A DNA stretch of 13,895 nucleotides from Opitutales bacterium (GTDB taxonomy: Bacteria; Verrucomicrobiota; Verrucomicrobiia; Opitutales; UBA9783). Shown here one piece after another: positions 1 through 7,813 of this stretch. Every line of letters begins with the position of its first letter. Position 1 is the stretch's first letter. A model generated the notes under the pieces. That model worked only from the letters and a program-made list of their open reading frames with translations. It did not search any database and was not told the DNA's origin. Made by a program: the position numbers and the translations under genes. The stretch covers positions 1 through 13,895 of the forward strand of contig JAFVCI010000044.1 in the NCBI GenBank assembly GCA_017479315.1. Direction: 5' to 3'.

Positions 1-247
1 CATCTGTTGTATTTTGGAAAATGATATACCCAAGGCGATAAAGCGCACCCTTCAGCAGGTCAGGATAGGAAGTACCCGTCGGATATTTACCCGTTGCATC
101 GATAAAAAGCTTTTTATATTCCGCATAAATCTCCGGAAGCGATTTATCCGATACATCCGCCACAGACGGTTGCGCACCGACGGCACGAACATTTTCAATC
201 GGCGCAAACGGTTGATTGGACGAAACATTTAAAATACCGTGGGACAT
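1..247 (-). CDS. Unknown protein, N-terminal 82 residues only (gene leaves window)
   Basis: An open frame reads leftward from ATG at 247-245 to the window edge without a stop, so only the N-terminal 82 residues are visible. It begins MSHGILNVSSNQPFAP and later contains a KSLPEIYAEYKKLF segment that looks helical. There is no signal peptide or membrane segment in the visible part. The start lies 5 bp after the stop of the 593-aa gene upstream, so it is almost certainly the last visible gene of the same operon. No Shine-Dalgarno sequence precedes the ATG; translational coupling to the upstream gene is likely (inference). I do not recognise the family. If the upstream gene is a type III secretion tip protein, this could be a translocator or a related secreted protein, but nothing in the residues shows that. 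Confidence 0.7.
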   Translation of the reverse strand, partial: MSHGILNVSSNQPFAPIENVRAVGAQPSVADVSDKSLPEIYAEYKKLFIDATGKYPTGTSYPDLLKGALYRLGYIIFQNTTD

Positions 248-252
248 AACAA

Positions 253-2034
253 TTACTTTTTAAGGTTGGACGCAACTTTCATGTAGGCGGTGTGGGTGCG
301 ATTACGGAAGGTACTGCTCAAAGCATCCAGGGTATCGATTTTGCCGCGAAACACTTTGATGTCCGTATTGACAGTTTCGATCGCCGTCTCAATAAAGGAA
401 ATTTTATCCTGGAACGCCTTCTGCCAGGAAGAGACCGTATCGGTGGTTATCTCACTTTGGGTCCAAAACTTCCAATATCTCCGAACACTCTTCGGATTTA
501 TCTTTTCGCAATCGATTTGTTCTGGCAATGTGAACTCATTTCCCAAGGAGGTCCAATAGGGATCGAACCATTCAATTATTCTGCTGTAACCATCGATGTT
601 CCAAAATTCTTTCGTCGTTTCCGATGAAGCCGAATAGCGGTAGGTCGGATCTTCACGAAAGGGTATTGTCTTTATGTCGTACCCCACCTCAGACTTATAA
701 GCTATCAAAAAATCATACGTTCCGTTTTCCCGTGTTTTATCCTTCGTCACAATAACGGTACCGTTACCGCGATAATCGCCCCTTGCAATGGTATCGCCGG
801 TATCTCCGAACAAATAACGCATTCCGTCCTCGTCGGTAGGAACCAGAAGATAGTTTCCCGGCTTTATGTGATCTTCAATCACCAGGCATTCCTTTCCGTC
901 TTTGGTCTCAAATAAATTGTATATATTCCCGCCGCATAGTAATGTCAATGCGACCATCGCACCATCCGGAAGGCGATGTTTTGTTTTGTCGCCGTCGGCA
1001 CCCGACTGACTTGCGTTCAGAATATCCAAAGCACGCTGAATAAATTTCAAATAAACATTGAGGGCTTTGATTTTTTGGGATTCGATGTTGATTTTCTCAA
1101 TCAGCGCGGCGGATTTAACCTCCAAAAACGACGAAACGGCATTGACGGGACCGTCGCGATCGATGAGGTAACCCATGAAAAAAGGCTCGATTGCGGCAAT
1201 AACGTCCGTTTTCGAGGCTTCCTTAACGGTCGGAATACCGCTGACTTTGTCATTCGGGAAAAGCGCATCGGTTTTACCGCTGTCAATGTCGTAATACAAT
1301 TTGATGTATTTTAAGCGATCGAGAAGATTAAGTTCGTTAAAAACTTCGATGGTTTTTTTGCCAAACACAGGCTCCTTTTGATATTCCTGTTTTTCGTAAG
1401 CCTGAACCTCCATGGTACGCAGTTCCTCATAGGTGTCTTTTTTTGAAACCTGCGTGTGGATCGCATTGGTGTAATCGTCCTCGTACAACTTCCAAATGTC
1501 CTCATTTTTATCATAGATATAACGAAAACCGAATGTTTCGTTCATTTCCTTCGAAAAACCATCCAAAATATCCAGTTGATCGATGATCCACTGCGGCATA
1601 TCCGCCGTTGCCTGATTTAAAAGCGCACGTGCCTTGAGAATATAATCCCCGAGTTGATTGATTTGCTCGATGATTTGACGACCGTAGAACTTATAGGCAT
1701 CGTTCGCCTGATCGGAATCAACGCAAACATCTTTGATAAAATCCGTAAAATTCACATGGCGATTGCCGTCCATGGGAATATATTCACTCTCGTTGTCATT
1801 AAAGATACCGTTCAGCTGTTTCAATAAATTCTCCTGAACGTTTGCATGATGATTAAAAATCTCCGTATAGTGCGCTTTAACATCTTCCGTCGCTGTTACG
1901 GAACCGACGGACGCCACAAGCGGATTTTTGCTCCCTACTGCCGAAAACGTGCCGCCGTTGTGAACCCGCGGATACGTTACTGGCGAAGTGTTTAAATCGG
2001 AAACGGAGTATGCCACGGTTTTGCCTTTATTCAA
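253..2034 (-). CDS. 593-aa protein of unknown family; possible type III secretion needle-tip-like protein
   Basis: Long, unbroken minus-strand frame ending in TAA. The frame opens just after a TAA at 2061-2059, and the first usable start is TTG at 2034; no in-frame ATG lies near the N-terminus. There is no signal peptide or membrane segment. By eye, residues ~50-345 are mostly helical, ending in a long amphipathic helix (~305-345). Residues ~350-530 are strand-rich and aromatic (Trp/Tyr/Gly). Residues 535-593 form a C-terminal helix with heptad-like hydrophobics (SSWQKAFQDKISFIETAIE, then LSSTFRNRTH). Two long helices flanking an alpha/beta domain, with the second at the extreme C-terminus, is the known architecture of LcrV/IpaD/SipD-type tip proteins, although those are usually 300-400 aa. 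I infer only a possible resemblance; sequence identity is not evident. It sits between a 116-aa gene (39 bp upstream) and the edge gene (5 bp downstream) in one operon. Confidence 0.8.
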   Translation of the reverse strand: MNKGKTVAYSVSDLNTSPVTYPRVHNGGTFSAVGSKNPLVASVGSVTATEDVKAHYTEIFNHHANVQENLLKQLNGIFNDNESEYIPMDGNRHVNFTDFIKDVCVDSDQANDAYKFYGRQIIEQINQLGDYILKARALLNQATADMPQWIIDQLDILDGFSKEMNETFGFRYIYDKNEDIWKLYEDDYTNAIHTQVSKKDTYEELRTMEVQAYEKQEYQKEPVFGKKTIEVFNELNLLDRLKYIKLYYDIDSGKTDALFPNDKVSGIPTVKEASKTDVIAAIEPFFMGYLIDRDGPVNAVSSFLEVKSAALIEKINIESQKIKALNVYLKFIQRALDILNASQSGADGDKTKHRLPDGAMVALTLLCGGNIYNLFETKDGKECLVIEDHIKPGNYLLVPTDEDGMRYLFGDTGDTIARGDYRGNGTVIVTKDKTRENGTYDFLIAYKSEVGYDIKTIPFREDPTYRYSASSETTKEFWNIDGYSRIIEWFDPYWTSLGNEFTLPEQIDCEKINPKSVRRYWKFWTQSEITTDTVSSWQKAFQDKISFIETAIETVNTDIKVFRGKIDTLDALSSTFRNRTHTAYMKVASNLKK

Positions 2035-2073
2035 ATATCGGACATCGGTCGAAAATTTTTACAAAATTTTGCC

Positions 2074-2424
2074 CTAAATCATCCGCCCGGGCATCAGACG
2101 CCCTTTGATTTTTGCGGTACAGGCATTGTGAGAAGGCGTTTGCAACGGCAAAGAAGTTCGTTTGGCGACCGTTTTTTTCTCAATCGCCGCATTGCTTTGC
2201 TTTGACAGCGGCAACAGCATTTTCAACGCCTGTATCATGGCTTTTTCGGACGGATTGATTTTCTCCAACAGCCGAATGGTTTCCTCGATATTTTTCGGCG
2301 TCAACAGACTGCCTTCCGCCGTCGCGGATTTACTTTCGCGGAAAAACTTCTGTAATTGCGCCAGACGTTTATCCAACTCCGCCAATTCCTTCAACATCGC
2401 CTCGGGATCGCTTTTCTTTGCCAT
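2074..2424 (-). CDS. Small helical hypothetical protein (116 aa)
   Basis: Minus-strand frame from ATG at 2424 to TAG at 2074. The first ~75 residues are charged and helix-forming, with heptad-like leucines (MLKELAELDKRLAQLQKFF, then NIEETIRLLEKINPSEKAM), consistent with a short coiled coil. The last ~35 residues are basic and disordered-looking (TVAKRTSLPLQTPSHNA, then KIKGRLMPGRMI). It has no signal peptide or membrane segment, so it is probably cytoplasmic. It is the first gene of the leftward operon, 39 bp before the 593-aa gene and divergent from nifJ. Small helical proteins ahead of secreted substrates are often chaperones or regulators, but that is inference from position only. I do not recognise the family. 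Confidence 0.7.
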   Translation of the reverse strand: MAKKSDPEAMLKELAELDKRLAQLQKFFRESKSATAEGSLLTPKNIEETIRLLEKINPSEKAMIQALKMLLPLSKQSNAAIEKKTVAKRTSLPLQTPSHNACTAKIKGRLMPGRMI

Positions 2425-2427
2425 TCA

Positions 2428-2456
2428 ATAACGATACACAGCAAGTTTTGTGCCAA
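2428..2456 (-). promoter_or_regulatory. Possible sigma70-like promoter for the leftward operon
   Basis: On the minus strand, TTGGCA (2456-2451, 5 of 6 to the -35 consensus) is followed after 17 bp by CGTTAT (2433-2428, 3 of 6 to the -10 consensus). Transcription would start at or within a few bases of the ATG at 2424, implying a leaderless or nearly leaderless mRNA, in keeping with the lack of a Shine-Dalgarno sequence. The -10 match is poor, so this is tentative. The whole 2425-2531 region must hold promoters for both this operon and nifJ. I could not pick a convincing promoter for nifJ. Confidence 0.22.
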
Positions 2457-2531
2457 AATGAACGGATTTATGAAAATTTCCGCTGTTCTCTTTAACATTG
2501 CTTTTTAGTCGGGAAAATTCATCCTGAAACT

Positions 2532-5500
2532 GTGACAGAAGTTGTAAAAAAAGCAATTACGGACGCCAACGAGGCGGTGGCATCGGTGGCGTACGCGTAC
2601 AGCGAGGTCGTTTCGATTTATCCGATTACGCCTTCCTCGCCCATGGCGGATTTCTGCGACCAGTGGTCGGCAAACGGCAAAACGAACCTTTGGGGGAACG
2701 TACCCGAAGTCATTGAAATGGAATCGGAAGCGGGCGTGGCGGGACTGGCGCACGGAACCGCTCAAAACGGCGTTTTAACAACAACCTTTACCGCTTCGCA
2801 GGGGCTGCTGCTGATGATCCCGAATTTGTACAAGCTTGCGGGGGAATTGACGCCCTTTTGCATGCACGTCACCGCGCGCGCTTTATCCACACACGCCCTG
2901 TCGATTTATGGCGATCAGTCGGACGTTATGGCAACGCGCCAAACGGGCGTTGTTTTACTGGCGTCGCATTCGGTCCAAGCCGCGCAGGACTTGGCGGCAA
3001 TCGCCCATGTATGTACGCTAAAAGCCAAAATTCCGTTTTTACACTTTTTCGACGGCTTCCGTACCTCACACGAAATCAACACCTACGTACCGCTGGAGGA
3101 GACGCACCTGAAAGCCCTTCTGGATGAAGAAGATTTGATTGCATTTCGGGAACGCGGACTGAACCCCGATGCTCCGATGATGTACGGGACGGCTCAAATG
3201 CCCGATGTGTATTTTCAATGCGCCGAACACTCCAATCCTTTTTACAATGCCGTTCCCGAAATCGTCGAAGCCAAAATGCGGCAACTGGAAGCGTTAACGG
3301 GAAGAAGTTATCGGCTTTTCGAATACACGGGCTCGCCCGACGCCGAGAGAATTTTCGTCGCGATGGGATCGGGGGCGGAGACTTTAAAACAGACGGTTCA
3401 TTATTTGATGCAAAAAGGCGAAAAAGTCGGCGTTGTTAATGCTCATTTGTATCGCCCGTTCTCGGCGAAACACTTTATTCAAGCTCTGCCGACATCGGTT
3501 AAGGAAGTGATTGTTCTCGATCGCACCAAAGAACCGGGATCCGTTGCGGAACCGCTCTGCCTGGATGTAACGGCGGCATTGCAGCGGGCGGTTGATGCGA
3601 AAGAGTTCCCGCATTTGCCGAAAATCCTCGGCGGACGTTACGGCGTCGGCATGAAGGAATTTACGCCGTCGATGGTACATGCCGTTCACGAAGCCGCCAA
3701 AACGCAAGCATTGAAGCCCTCCTTTACGGTCGGCATCAACGACGATGTTACGCATTTGTCGGTTCCGATTAAAGAAACGCTGGATTTGGAAGACAAAGAC
3801 GGATTTCGCGCGCTTTTCTTCGGCTTGGCTTCCGACGGAACGGTCGGTGCCAACAAGAATACAATTAAAATCATCGGTCGCGAAACGGAAAAATTCGCCC
3901 AGGCGTACTTCGAATACGATTCCAAAAAATCGGGAGGCATGACGGTTTCACACCTGCGTTTCGGCAATAAACCGATCGAAGCACCGTATTTAATCCAAAC
4001 CTCGCACTTTGTCGGTTGCCACCAATTCCAATTTTTGCGCACCTATCCCGTTTTAAAGACCCTGCAAAACGGCGGCGTTTTCCTGTTAAATGCACCGTTC
4101 AAACCCGACGAGCTGTGGGAACAGTTGCCGCGGGACATTCAGCAGACACTGGTTGAGAAACAAATTCGTTTTTACGCCATCGACGCTTATGATATTGCGC
4201 AAAAAGCCGGCATGAGGAATCGCATCAATACCGTCATGCAAACGTGCTTTTTTGCGATTTCGGGCATTTTGCCGCAACACACCGCCATTGAAGCCGTCAA
4301 ACACGCCATTCAAAAAACGTACGGGAAAAAAGGCGACGCCGTTGTTGCCGCCAACTGCACCGCGGTAGATGCGACTTTGGCGAATCTACATAAAATTTCA
4401 CTCAAAGAGGTTTCCGCAACCGAAGAAAAAGCCGCTTCCTTCAATTTATCGGGTGCATCGGAATTTATTCAAACCGTCACAAAGCGGTTATTGGAACATA
4501 AGGGTGAAGCATTACCCGTCAGCGCGTTACCGATCGGCGGTCGTTGGCCAACCGGTACGGCGTGTTTTGAAAAGCGCAATATGGCGCAGTTTATTCCGCA
4601 ATGGGATCCCGAGTTATGCGGTCAATGTACTCGCTGTACGACGGTATGCCCGCATGCGGCATTGCGGTCGAAACACTTCGATAAGGAGTTATTGAAAGAC
4701 GCACCCGAAGGTTTCAAATCCATGCCCTACCGCTCCAAGGAACCGACAAACGACGTTTTCACACTGCAGGTCGCACCCGAACACTGCACAGGATGCGGAT
4801 TATGCAGTGAAAGTTGCCTGTCTCGAAGCCGTACGGACGCTTCGAAAAAAGCACTGATGATGGTCAAAAAGTCGGAAGTTTTTGAGATTTCAAAGAAACA
4901 TTGGGACTTTTTCGCAACCCTACCCTACCCCGCCGCATCGGGTACGCCATCCGATGCTAAACAGGCGCAGTTCCGACAGCCGCTGTTCGAATTCTCGGGA
5001 GCCTGTATCGGATGCGGTGAAACAGCGTATATTAAATTGCTCACGCAACTGTTCGGCGATCATCTCTTAATCGCAAATGCAACAGGGTGCTCCTCCATCT
5101 ACGGCGGACATTTACCGACAACGCCGTACACGAAAAACGCCGACGGTCGCGGTCCGGCATGGGCATCATCGCTGTTTGAAGATAATGCCGAATTCGGGCT
5201 CGGCATGCGCGTTTCGGCGGATAAGAAGACTTACCTTGCGCGCGAACTCTTGCGGGAACTGCAACCGCAGTTATCGACGGATTTTTCCGCTTTGTTGCAA
5301 AAACCGACCGACGATGCGCAACGACAGCAACATCGGGAGCTGATTGACGCGCTGAAATCGCAGTTAAGGCAACTCCAATCCGAAAAGGCGCGTTTATTGT
5401 TGCCGATTGCGGACTTTTTGGTCGACCGATCCGTTTGGACCATCGGCGGAGACGGTTGGGCGTACGACATCGGCTATGGCGGATTGGATCATGTGCTGGC

Positions 5501-6059
5501 AAGCGGACGAAAGGTGAAAATTTTGGTATTGGATACGGAAGTTTATTCCAACACGGGCGGTCAGCAATCGAAATCCACACCGTTGGGTGCCGTCGCGAAA
5601 TTCGCCGCCTCTGGGAAAGAACGTTCCAAGAAAGATCTCGGTTTGTTGGCGATGGGCTATAAAAGTATTTATGTCGCTCAAATCGCCGTCCAAACGAACC
5701 CGAACCAAGCCGTTAAAGCCTTTCTCGAAGCCGAAAGTTATGATGGTCCTGCATTGATTATTGCTTATTCAAACTGCATCGAACACGGTTATGATTTACG
5801 TTTTGGCGTCGAACAACAACGCCTGGCGGTCGCAAGCGGTTACTGGCCGCTGTACCGCTACGATCCGCGTCTGACGGAACGTAATCCGTTACAACTCGAC
5901 GCCGTCGATAATCGCATTCCGTTATCAGAGTACCTGAAACGGGAAAACCGTTTCCAAATTCTGACCAAAACCAAACCGCAACGCGCGGAACAGTTACTGC
6001 AACGGGCGCAGGAAGCGGTCAATCAACGGGTGGCGTTTTATAAGAAGTTGGCGGAGTAA
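2532..6059 (+). CDS. nifJ: Pyruvate:ferredoxin (flavodoxin) oxidoreductase, single-chain
   Basis: Oxidatively decarboxylates pyruvate with CoA to acetyl-CoA and CO2, passing electrons to ferredoxin or flavodoxin; a cytoplasmic homodimer in this family. At 1175 aa it has the usual length. In order: the pyruvate-binding domain I with YPITPSSPMAD (residues 30-40) and the HVTARALSTH segment; the central domains; an inserted two-cluster ferredoxin domain with C696/C699/C702/C706 and C752/C755/C758/C762; and the thiamine-diphosphate domain. The proximal-cluster cysteines are C825, C828, C853 and C1082 (GACIGCGE, ATGCSSIYGG, SNCIEHG), and the TPP/Mg motif is GGDGWAYDIGYGG (from ~972) with DTEVYSNTGGQ (1001-1011). 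All twelve cluster cysteines are present. The second ferredoxin cluster has CL where the family normally has CP. Start: GTG at 2532 is the only plausible initiator after the upstream TAA at 2493-2495, and it aligns with the family N-terminus; no good Shine-Dalgarno sequence is visible. It is divergent from the 116-aa gene and convergent with the 514-aa gene, so probably monocistronic. Confidence 0.97.
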   Translation: MTEVVKKAITDANEAVASVAYAYSEVVSIYPITPSSPMADFCDQWSANGKTNLWGNVPEVIEMESEAGVAGLAHGTAQNGVLTTTFTASQGLLLMIPNLYKLAGELTPFCMHVTARALSTHALSIYGDQSDVMATRQTGVVLLASHSVQAAQDLAAIAHVCTLKAKIPFLHFFDGFRTSHEINTYVPLEETHLKALLDEEDLIAFRERGLNPDAPMMYGTAQMPDVYFQCAEHSNPFYNAVPEIVEAKMRQLEALTGRSYRLFEYTGSPDAERIFVAMGSGAETLKQTVHYLMQKGEKVGVVNAHLYRPFSAKHFIQALPTSVKEVIVLDRTKEPGSVAEPLCLDVTAALQRAVDAKEFPHLPKILGGRYGVGMKEFTPSMVHAVHEAAKTQALKPSFTVGINDDVTHLSVPIKETLDLEDKDGFRALFFGLASDGTVGANKNTIKIIGRETEKFAQAYFEYDSKKSGGMTVSHLRFGNKPIEAPYLIQTSHFVGCHQFQFLRTYPVLKTLQNGGVFLLNAPFKPDELWEQLPRDIQQTLVEKQIRFYAIDAYDIAQKAGMRNRINTVMQTCFFAISGILPQHTAIEAVKHAIQKTYGKKGDAVVAANCTAVDATLANLHKISLKEVSATEEKAASFNLSGASEFIQTVTKRLLEHKGEALPVSALPIGGRWPTGTACFEKRNMAQFIPQWDPELCGQCTRCTTVCPHAALRSKHFDKELLKDAPEGFKSMPYRSKEPTNDVFTLQVAPEHCTGCGLCSESCLSRSRTDASKKALMMVKKSEVFEISKKHWDFFATLPYPAASGTPSDAKQAQFRQPLFEFSGACIGCGETAYIKLLTQLFGDHLLIANATGCSSIYGGHLPTTPYTKNADGRGPAWASSLFEDNAEFGLGMRVSADKKTYLARELLRELQPQLSTDFSALLQKPTDDAQRQQHRELIDALKSQLRQLQSEKARLLLPIADFLVDRSVWTIGGDGWAYDIGYGGLDHVLASGRKVKILVLDTEVYSNTGGQQSKSTPLGAVAKFAASGKERSKKDLGLLAMGYKSIYVAQIAVQTNPNQAVKAFLEAESYDGPALIIAYSNCIEHGYDLRFGVEQQRLAVASGYWPLYRYDPRLTERNPLQLDAVDNRIPLSEYLKRENRFQILTKTKPQRAEQLLQRAQEAVNQRVAFYKKLAE

Positions 6060-6248
6060 AGGGAGGGGTCTATTCTTACTCTCCAACAGCTCCAAATACA
6101 ACAGGCGAAACTCATATTTCTGCTCACTAAAAAGAGAGAAGCGATGTGTCTTCACCTCGCCCGACTTTCAGATTACTTTAAAATTAACAAGATCTTTTAT
6201 AAAAATAACGATCCATCAAACGCATCGTATCTATCACATCCCAAAACG

Positions 6249-7793
6249 CTACTTGAGTGCGGACTTGTTAACGAAATCAATCTGATTTATCGGCTCAAAC
6301 TCTTCATCATCAGGCATGAATTTAATCTGATTTATTGTATTGGATTCATCATCAAGCATGAATTTCGTGTTAAAAAGCGTCGTGTTGCCGGTTTTGTCCA
6401 TGTTCAAAAAACTTTTCTTCGTAATAACTTTTCCCGCATGTATAACATTTTTCGACTTTCGAAATCCATTCACAATCGCTCCGTCAAAAGAATTGCAACG
6501 CCTTTTCATAAAAATTTCCACCACAGAATCATATTCTTCCTCAAAAGCGTTCGGGAAAACGCTGTTTTTCCTCAGAGCATATTGATAAGAAGTGTGGGAG
6601 TAAAAAAAGAACCTGAGATAGACATTATACTTTCGGAACGCAAATATATCTTCGGTTAACTTATAATCTTTGATGTGCAACTTTGTTTCCAATTCAGTAA
6701 TTTTAGTTTTAAAAGATGTTTTAGTATTTCGCAGTTTTTCAACTTCAAAGGGCAAAAAACGAAACTCATTATATGACCACACACCTAAATCAACGTCCTC
6801 TTTATCGTTCTGTAAATTCGGTCTTGCAGAAACGATTTTACCGCTCTTATCATACGTAACGCTCGCAAGTTTCGGTAATCGTTCTTGCCATATCTTAAAA
6901 TATCCCAGATCGCTCTCTTTCTCCTTAAGCTCACCAGACACCTCTTCTTTCCGTTTCTTAAATTCGTCGATTTTTTCTCTAATTTCATAATCCTCCCGCA
7001 ATGCATTCGCAACATCCTTAACGCTTTTCAAAAACACATTAAGCTTACCAAATTCCTGATCTGAAAGTTTTTCCAAATGCAAACGACAATCCCTAGCGTG
7101 GTCCAAAATACTCCAACAGTGTTCGTAAATACCCTTGATATATTCTTCCCAAGCCCATTCCTCATTCTTTCGGCCAAGAAGGTTCAGCAAACGAGGGAAA
7201 TAAATCCCATTGCAAAAAGCCTTCTTTTTAATACAATCTCTCAATGCCTCAGGAAAAGATTCTGTAATTCTATTTGTAATTTCCTCTTCGGATTCGATAT
7301 CTTTTTCGTCAAACAACATTTTCTCCGACGCAAACCTTCCGGCGGAAAATCGGATACAGGCAAAACCAAAGTTACATATGCGTCCCATAAAGGCGTCATA
7401 ACATTCCTTGTCTAAAACTCCATGACCGCAAGTGCTTTGTTGCGCTGTTTCCCTAACACTTTCAATCTGTTTCCACAACCATTTCGCAAACTGCAACATT
7501 TCGATTTCGCTCTTCTCAGGACAGAAAATGCTACCGTCATCAACAATCTTTTTTTCTTTGAGGCGAAGATTATGAAACTTCCGCATCTTTACCACAACCT
7601 TCCGTTTGAATTCCTGATATAAAGATTTGTAGGATCCCAGAAATATACTCACTCCCGCAGGATCTACCTTGCATTTCTTGCATACATTCAGCAGATCCGC
7701 TTCGAAATCCGCCTTCAAACCCGTCGAACCGAAAGCAACGAAAACCGTCGCAACGCCGAATACCTTTTTTAACATTTTACTGTACGTTTTCAT
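6249..7793 (-). CDS. Exported helical protein of unknown function (514 aa), paralogue of the adjacent upstream gene
   Basis: Start chosen at ATG 7793 rather than the in-frame ATG 7805, because GGGAG (7803-7799) lies 5 nt before it and the protein then begins with a clean Sec signal peptide: MKTYSKMLKK, a hydrophobic stretch, and the cleavage site GLKA|DFEADLL after residue 28. The mature part is mostly charged helix, with coiled-coil-like segments at ~261-300 and ~349-371, and ends in a two-copy tandem repeat. It has 12 cysteines after the signal peptide. There is no membrane anchor, so it should be periplasmic, surface or secreted. It resembles the product of the gene ending 20 bp upstream: both mature N-termini start ADFExDLL, followed by a similar Y-x-x-LY-x-x-F helix, later helices of similar spacing, and a closing aromatic helix. 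They are therefore old duplicates in one operon. No catalytic motif was found and I do not recognise the family. The coding stretch is visibly richer in A+T than nifJ. Confidence 0.85.
   Translation of the reverse strand: MKTYSKMLKKVFGVATVFVAFGSTGLKADFEADLLNVCKKCKVDPAGVSIFLGSYKSLYQEFKRKVVVKMRKFHNLRLKEKKIVDDGSIFCPEKSEIEMLQFAKWLWKQIESVRETAQQSTCGHGVLDKECYDAFMGRICNFGFACIRFSAGRFASEKMLFDEKDIESEEEITNRITESFPEALRDCIKKKAFCNGIYFPRLLNLLGRKNEEWAWEEYIKGIYEHCWSILDHARDCRLHLEKLSDQEFGKLNVFLKSVKDVANALREDYEIREKIDEFKKRKEEVSGELKEKESDLGYFKIWQERLPKLASVTYDKSGKIVSARPNLQNDKEDVDLGVWSYNEFRFLPFEVEKLRNTKTSFKTKITELETKLHIKDYKLTEDIFAFRKYNVYLRFFFYSHTSYQYALRKNSVFPNAFEEEYDSVVEIFMKRRCNSFDGAIVNGFRKSKNVIHAGKVITKKSFLNMDKTGNTTLFNTKFMLDDESNTINQIKFMPDDEEFEPINQIDFVNKSALK
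6279..6365 (-). repeat. Two-copy tandem repeat at the 3' end of the 514-aa exported protein gene
   Basis: Two adjacent near-identical units of 42-45 bp. AATCTGATTTAT occurs at 6279-6290 and 6324-6335 (45 bp apart), and TTCATCATCA at 6303-6312 and 6345-6354 (42 bp apart), so the copies differ by one codon. In protein they read KFMLDDESNTINQI then KFMPDDEEFEPINQI, followed by a partial third start (DFVNK). The acidic repeat forms the C-terminal tail and stays in frame, consistent with a recent in-frame duplication. Confidence 0.85.
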
Positions 7794-7798
7794 AAAAA

Positions 7799-7803
7799 CT
7801 CCC
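7799..7803 (-). promoter_or_regulatory. Shine-Dalgarno sequence deciding the start of the 514-aa gene
   Basis: GGGAG on the minus strand, 5 nt before ATG 7793-7791. It is one of the few recognisable ribosome binding sites in the window, and it favours this start over the ATG at 7805, which it would place inside the coding region. It lies in the 20-bp gap between the two paralogous genes. Confidence 0.6.
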
Positions 7804-7813
7804 ATCCAAACAT

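Noticed and set aside
2052..2070. A/T-rich AAAATTTT repeat in the gap between the 116-aa and 593-aa genes, considered as a terminator or operator
   Set aside because: Simple A/T sequence within a 39-bp intra-operon gap; no GC stem, and symmetry is expected by chance in such composition.
5041..5580. Minus-strand frame of 179 codons inside nifJ
   Set aside because: Arginine/proline-rich product antisense to the conserved TPP domain of nifJ; a typical shadow frame.
6054..6081. Inverted repeat GAGTAA/TTACTC at the nifJ stop, considered as a terminator
   Set aside because: Only 6 bp, weak stem, 16-nt loop and no T tract on either side. No terminator could be supported in the 6060-6248 gap.
6060..6155. 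Minus-strand frame from GTG 6155 (VKTHRFSLFSEQKYEF...) running into the nifJ 3' end
   Set aside because: The translation looks protein-like for ~30 residues, but it has no Shine-Dalgarno sequence and continues antisense through nifJ coding sequence; a degraded gene fragment cannot be excluded, but there is not enough to call it.
6144..6659. Plus-strand open frame of 171 codons overlapping the 3' end of the 514-aa gene
   Set aside because: It is antisense to a gene with a signal peptide, Shine-Dalgarno and paralogue; its product is a basic, low-complexity sequence with no family-like features.
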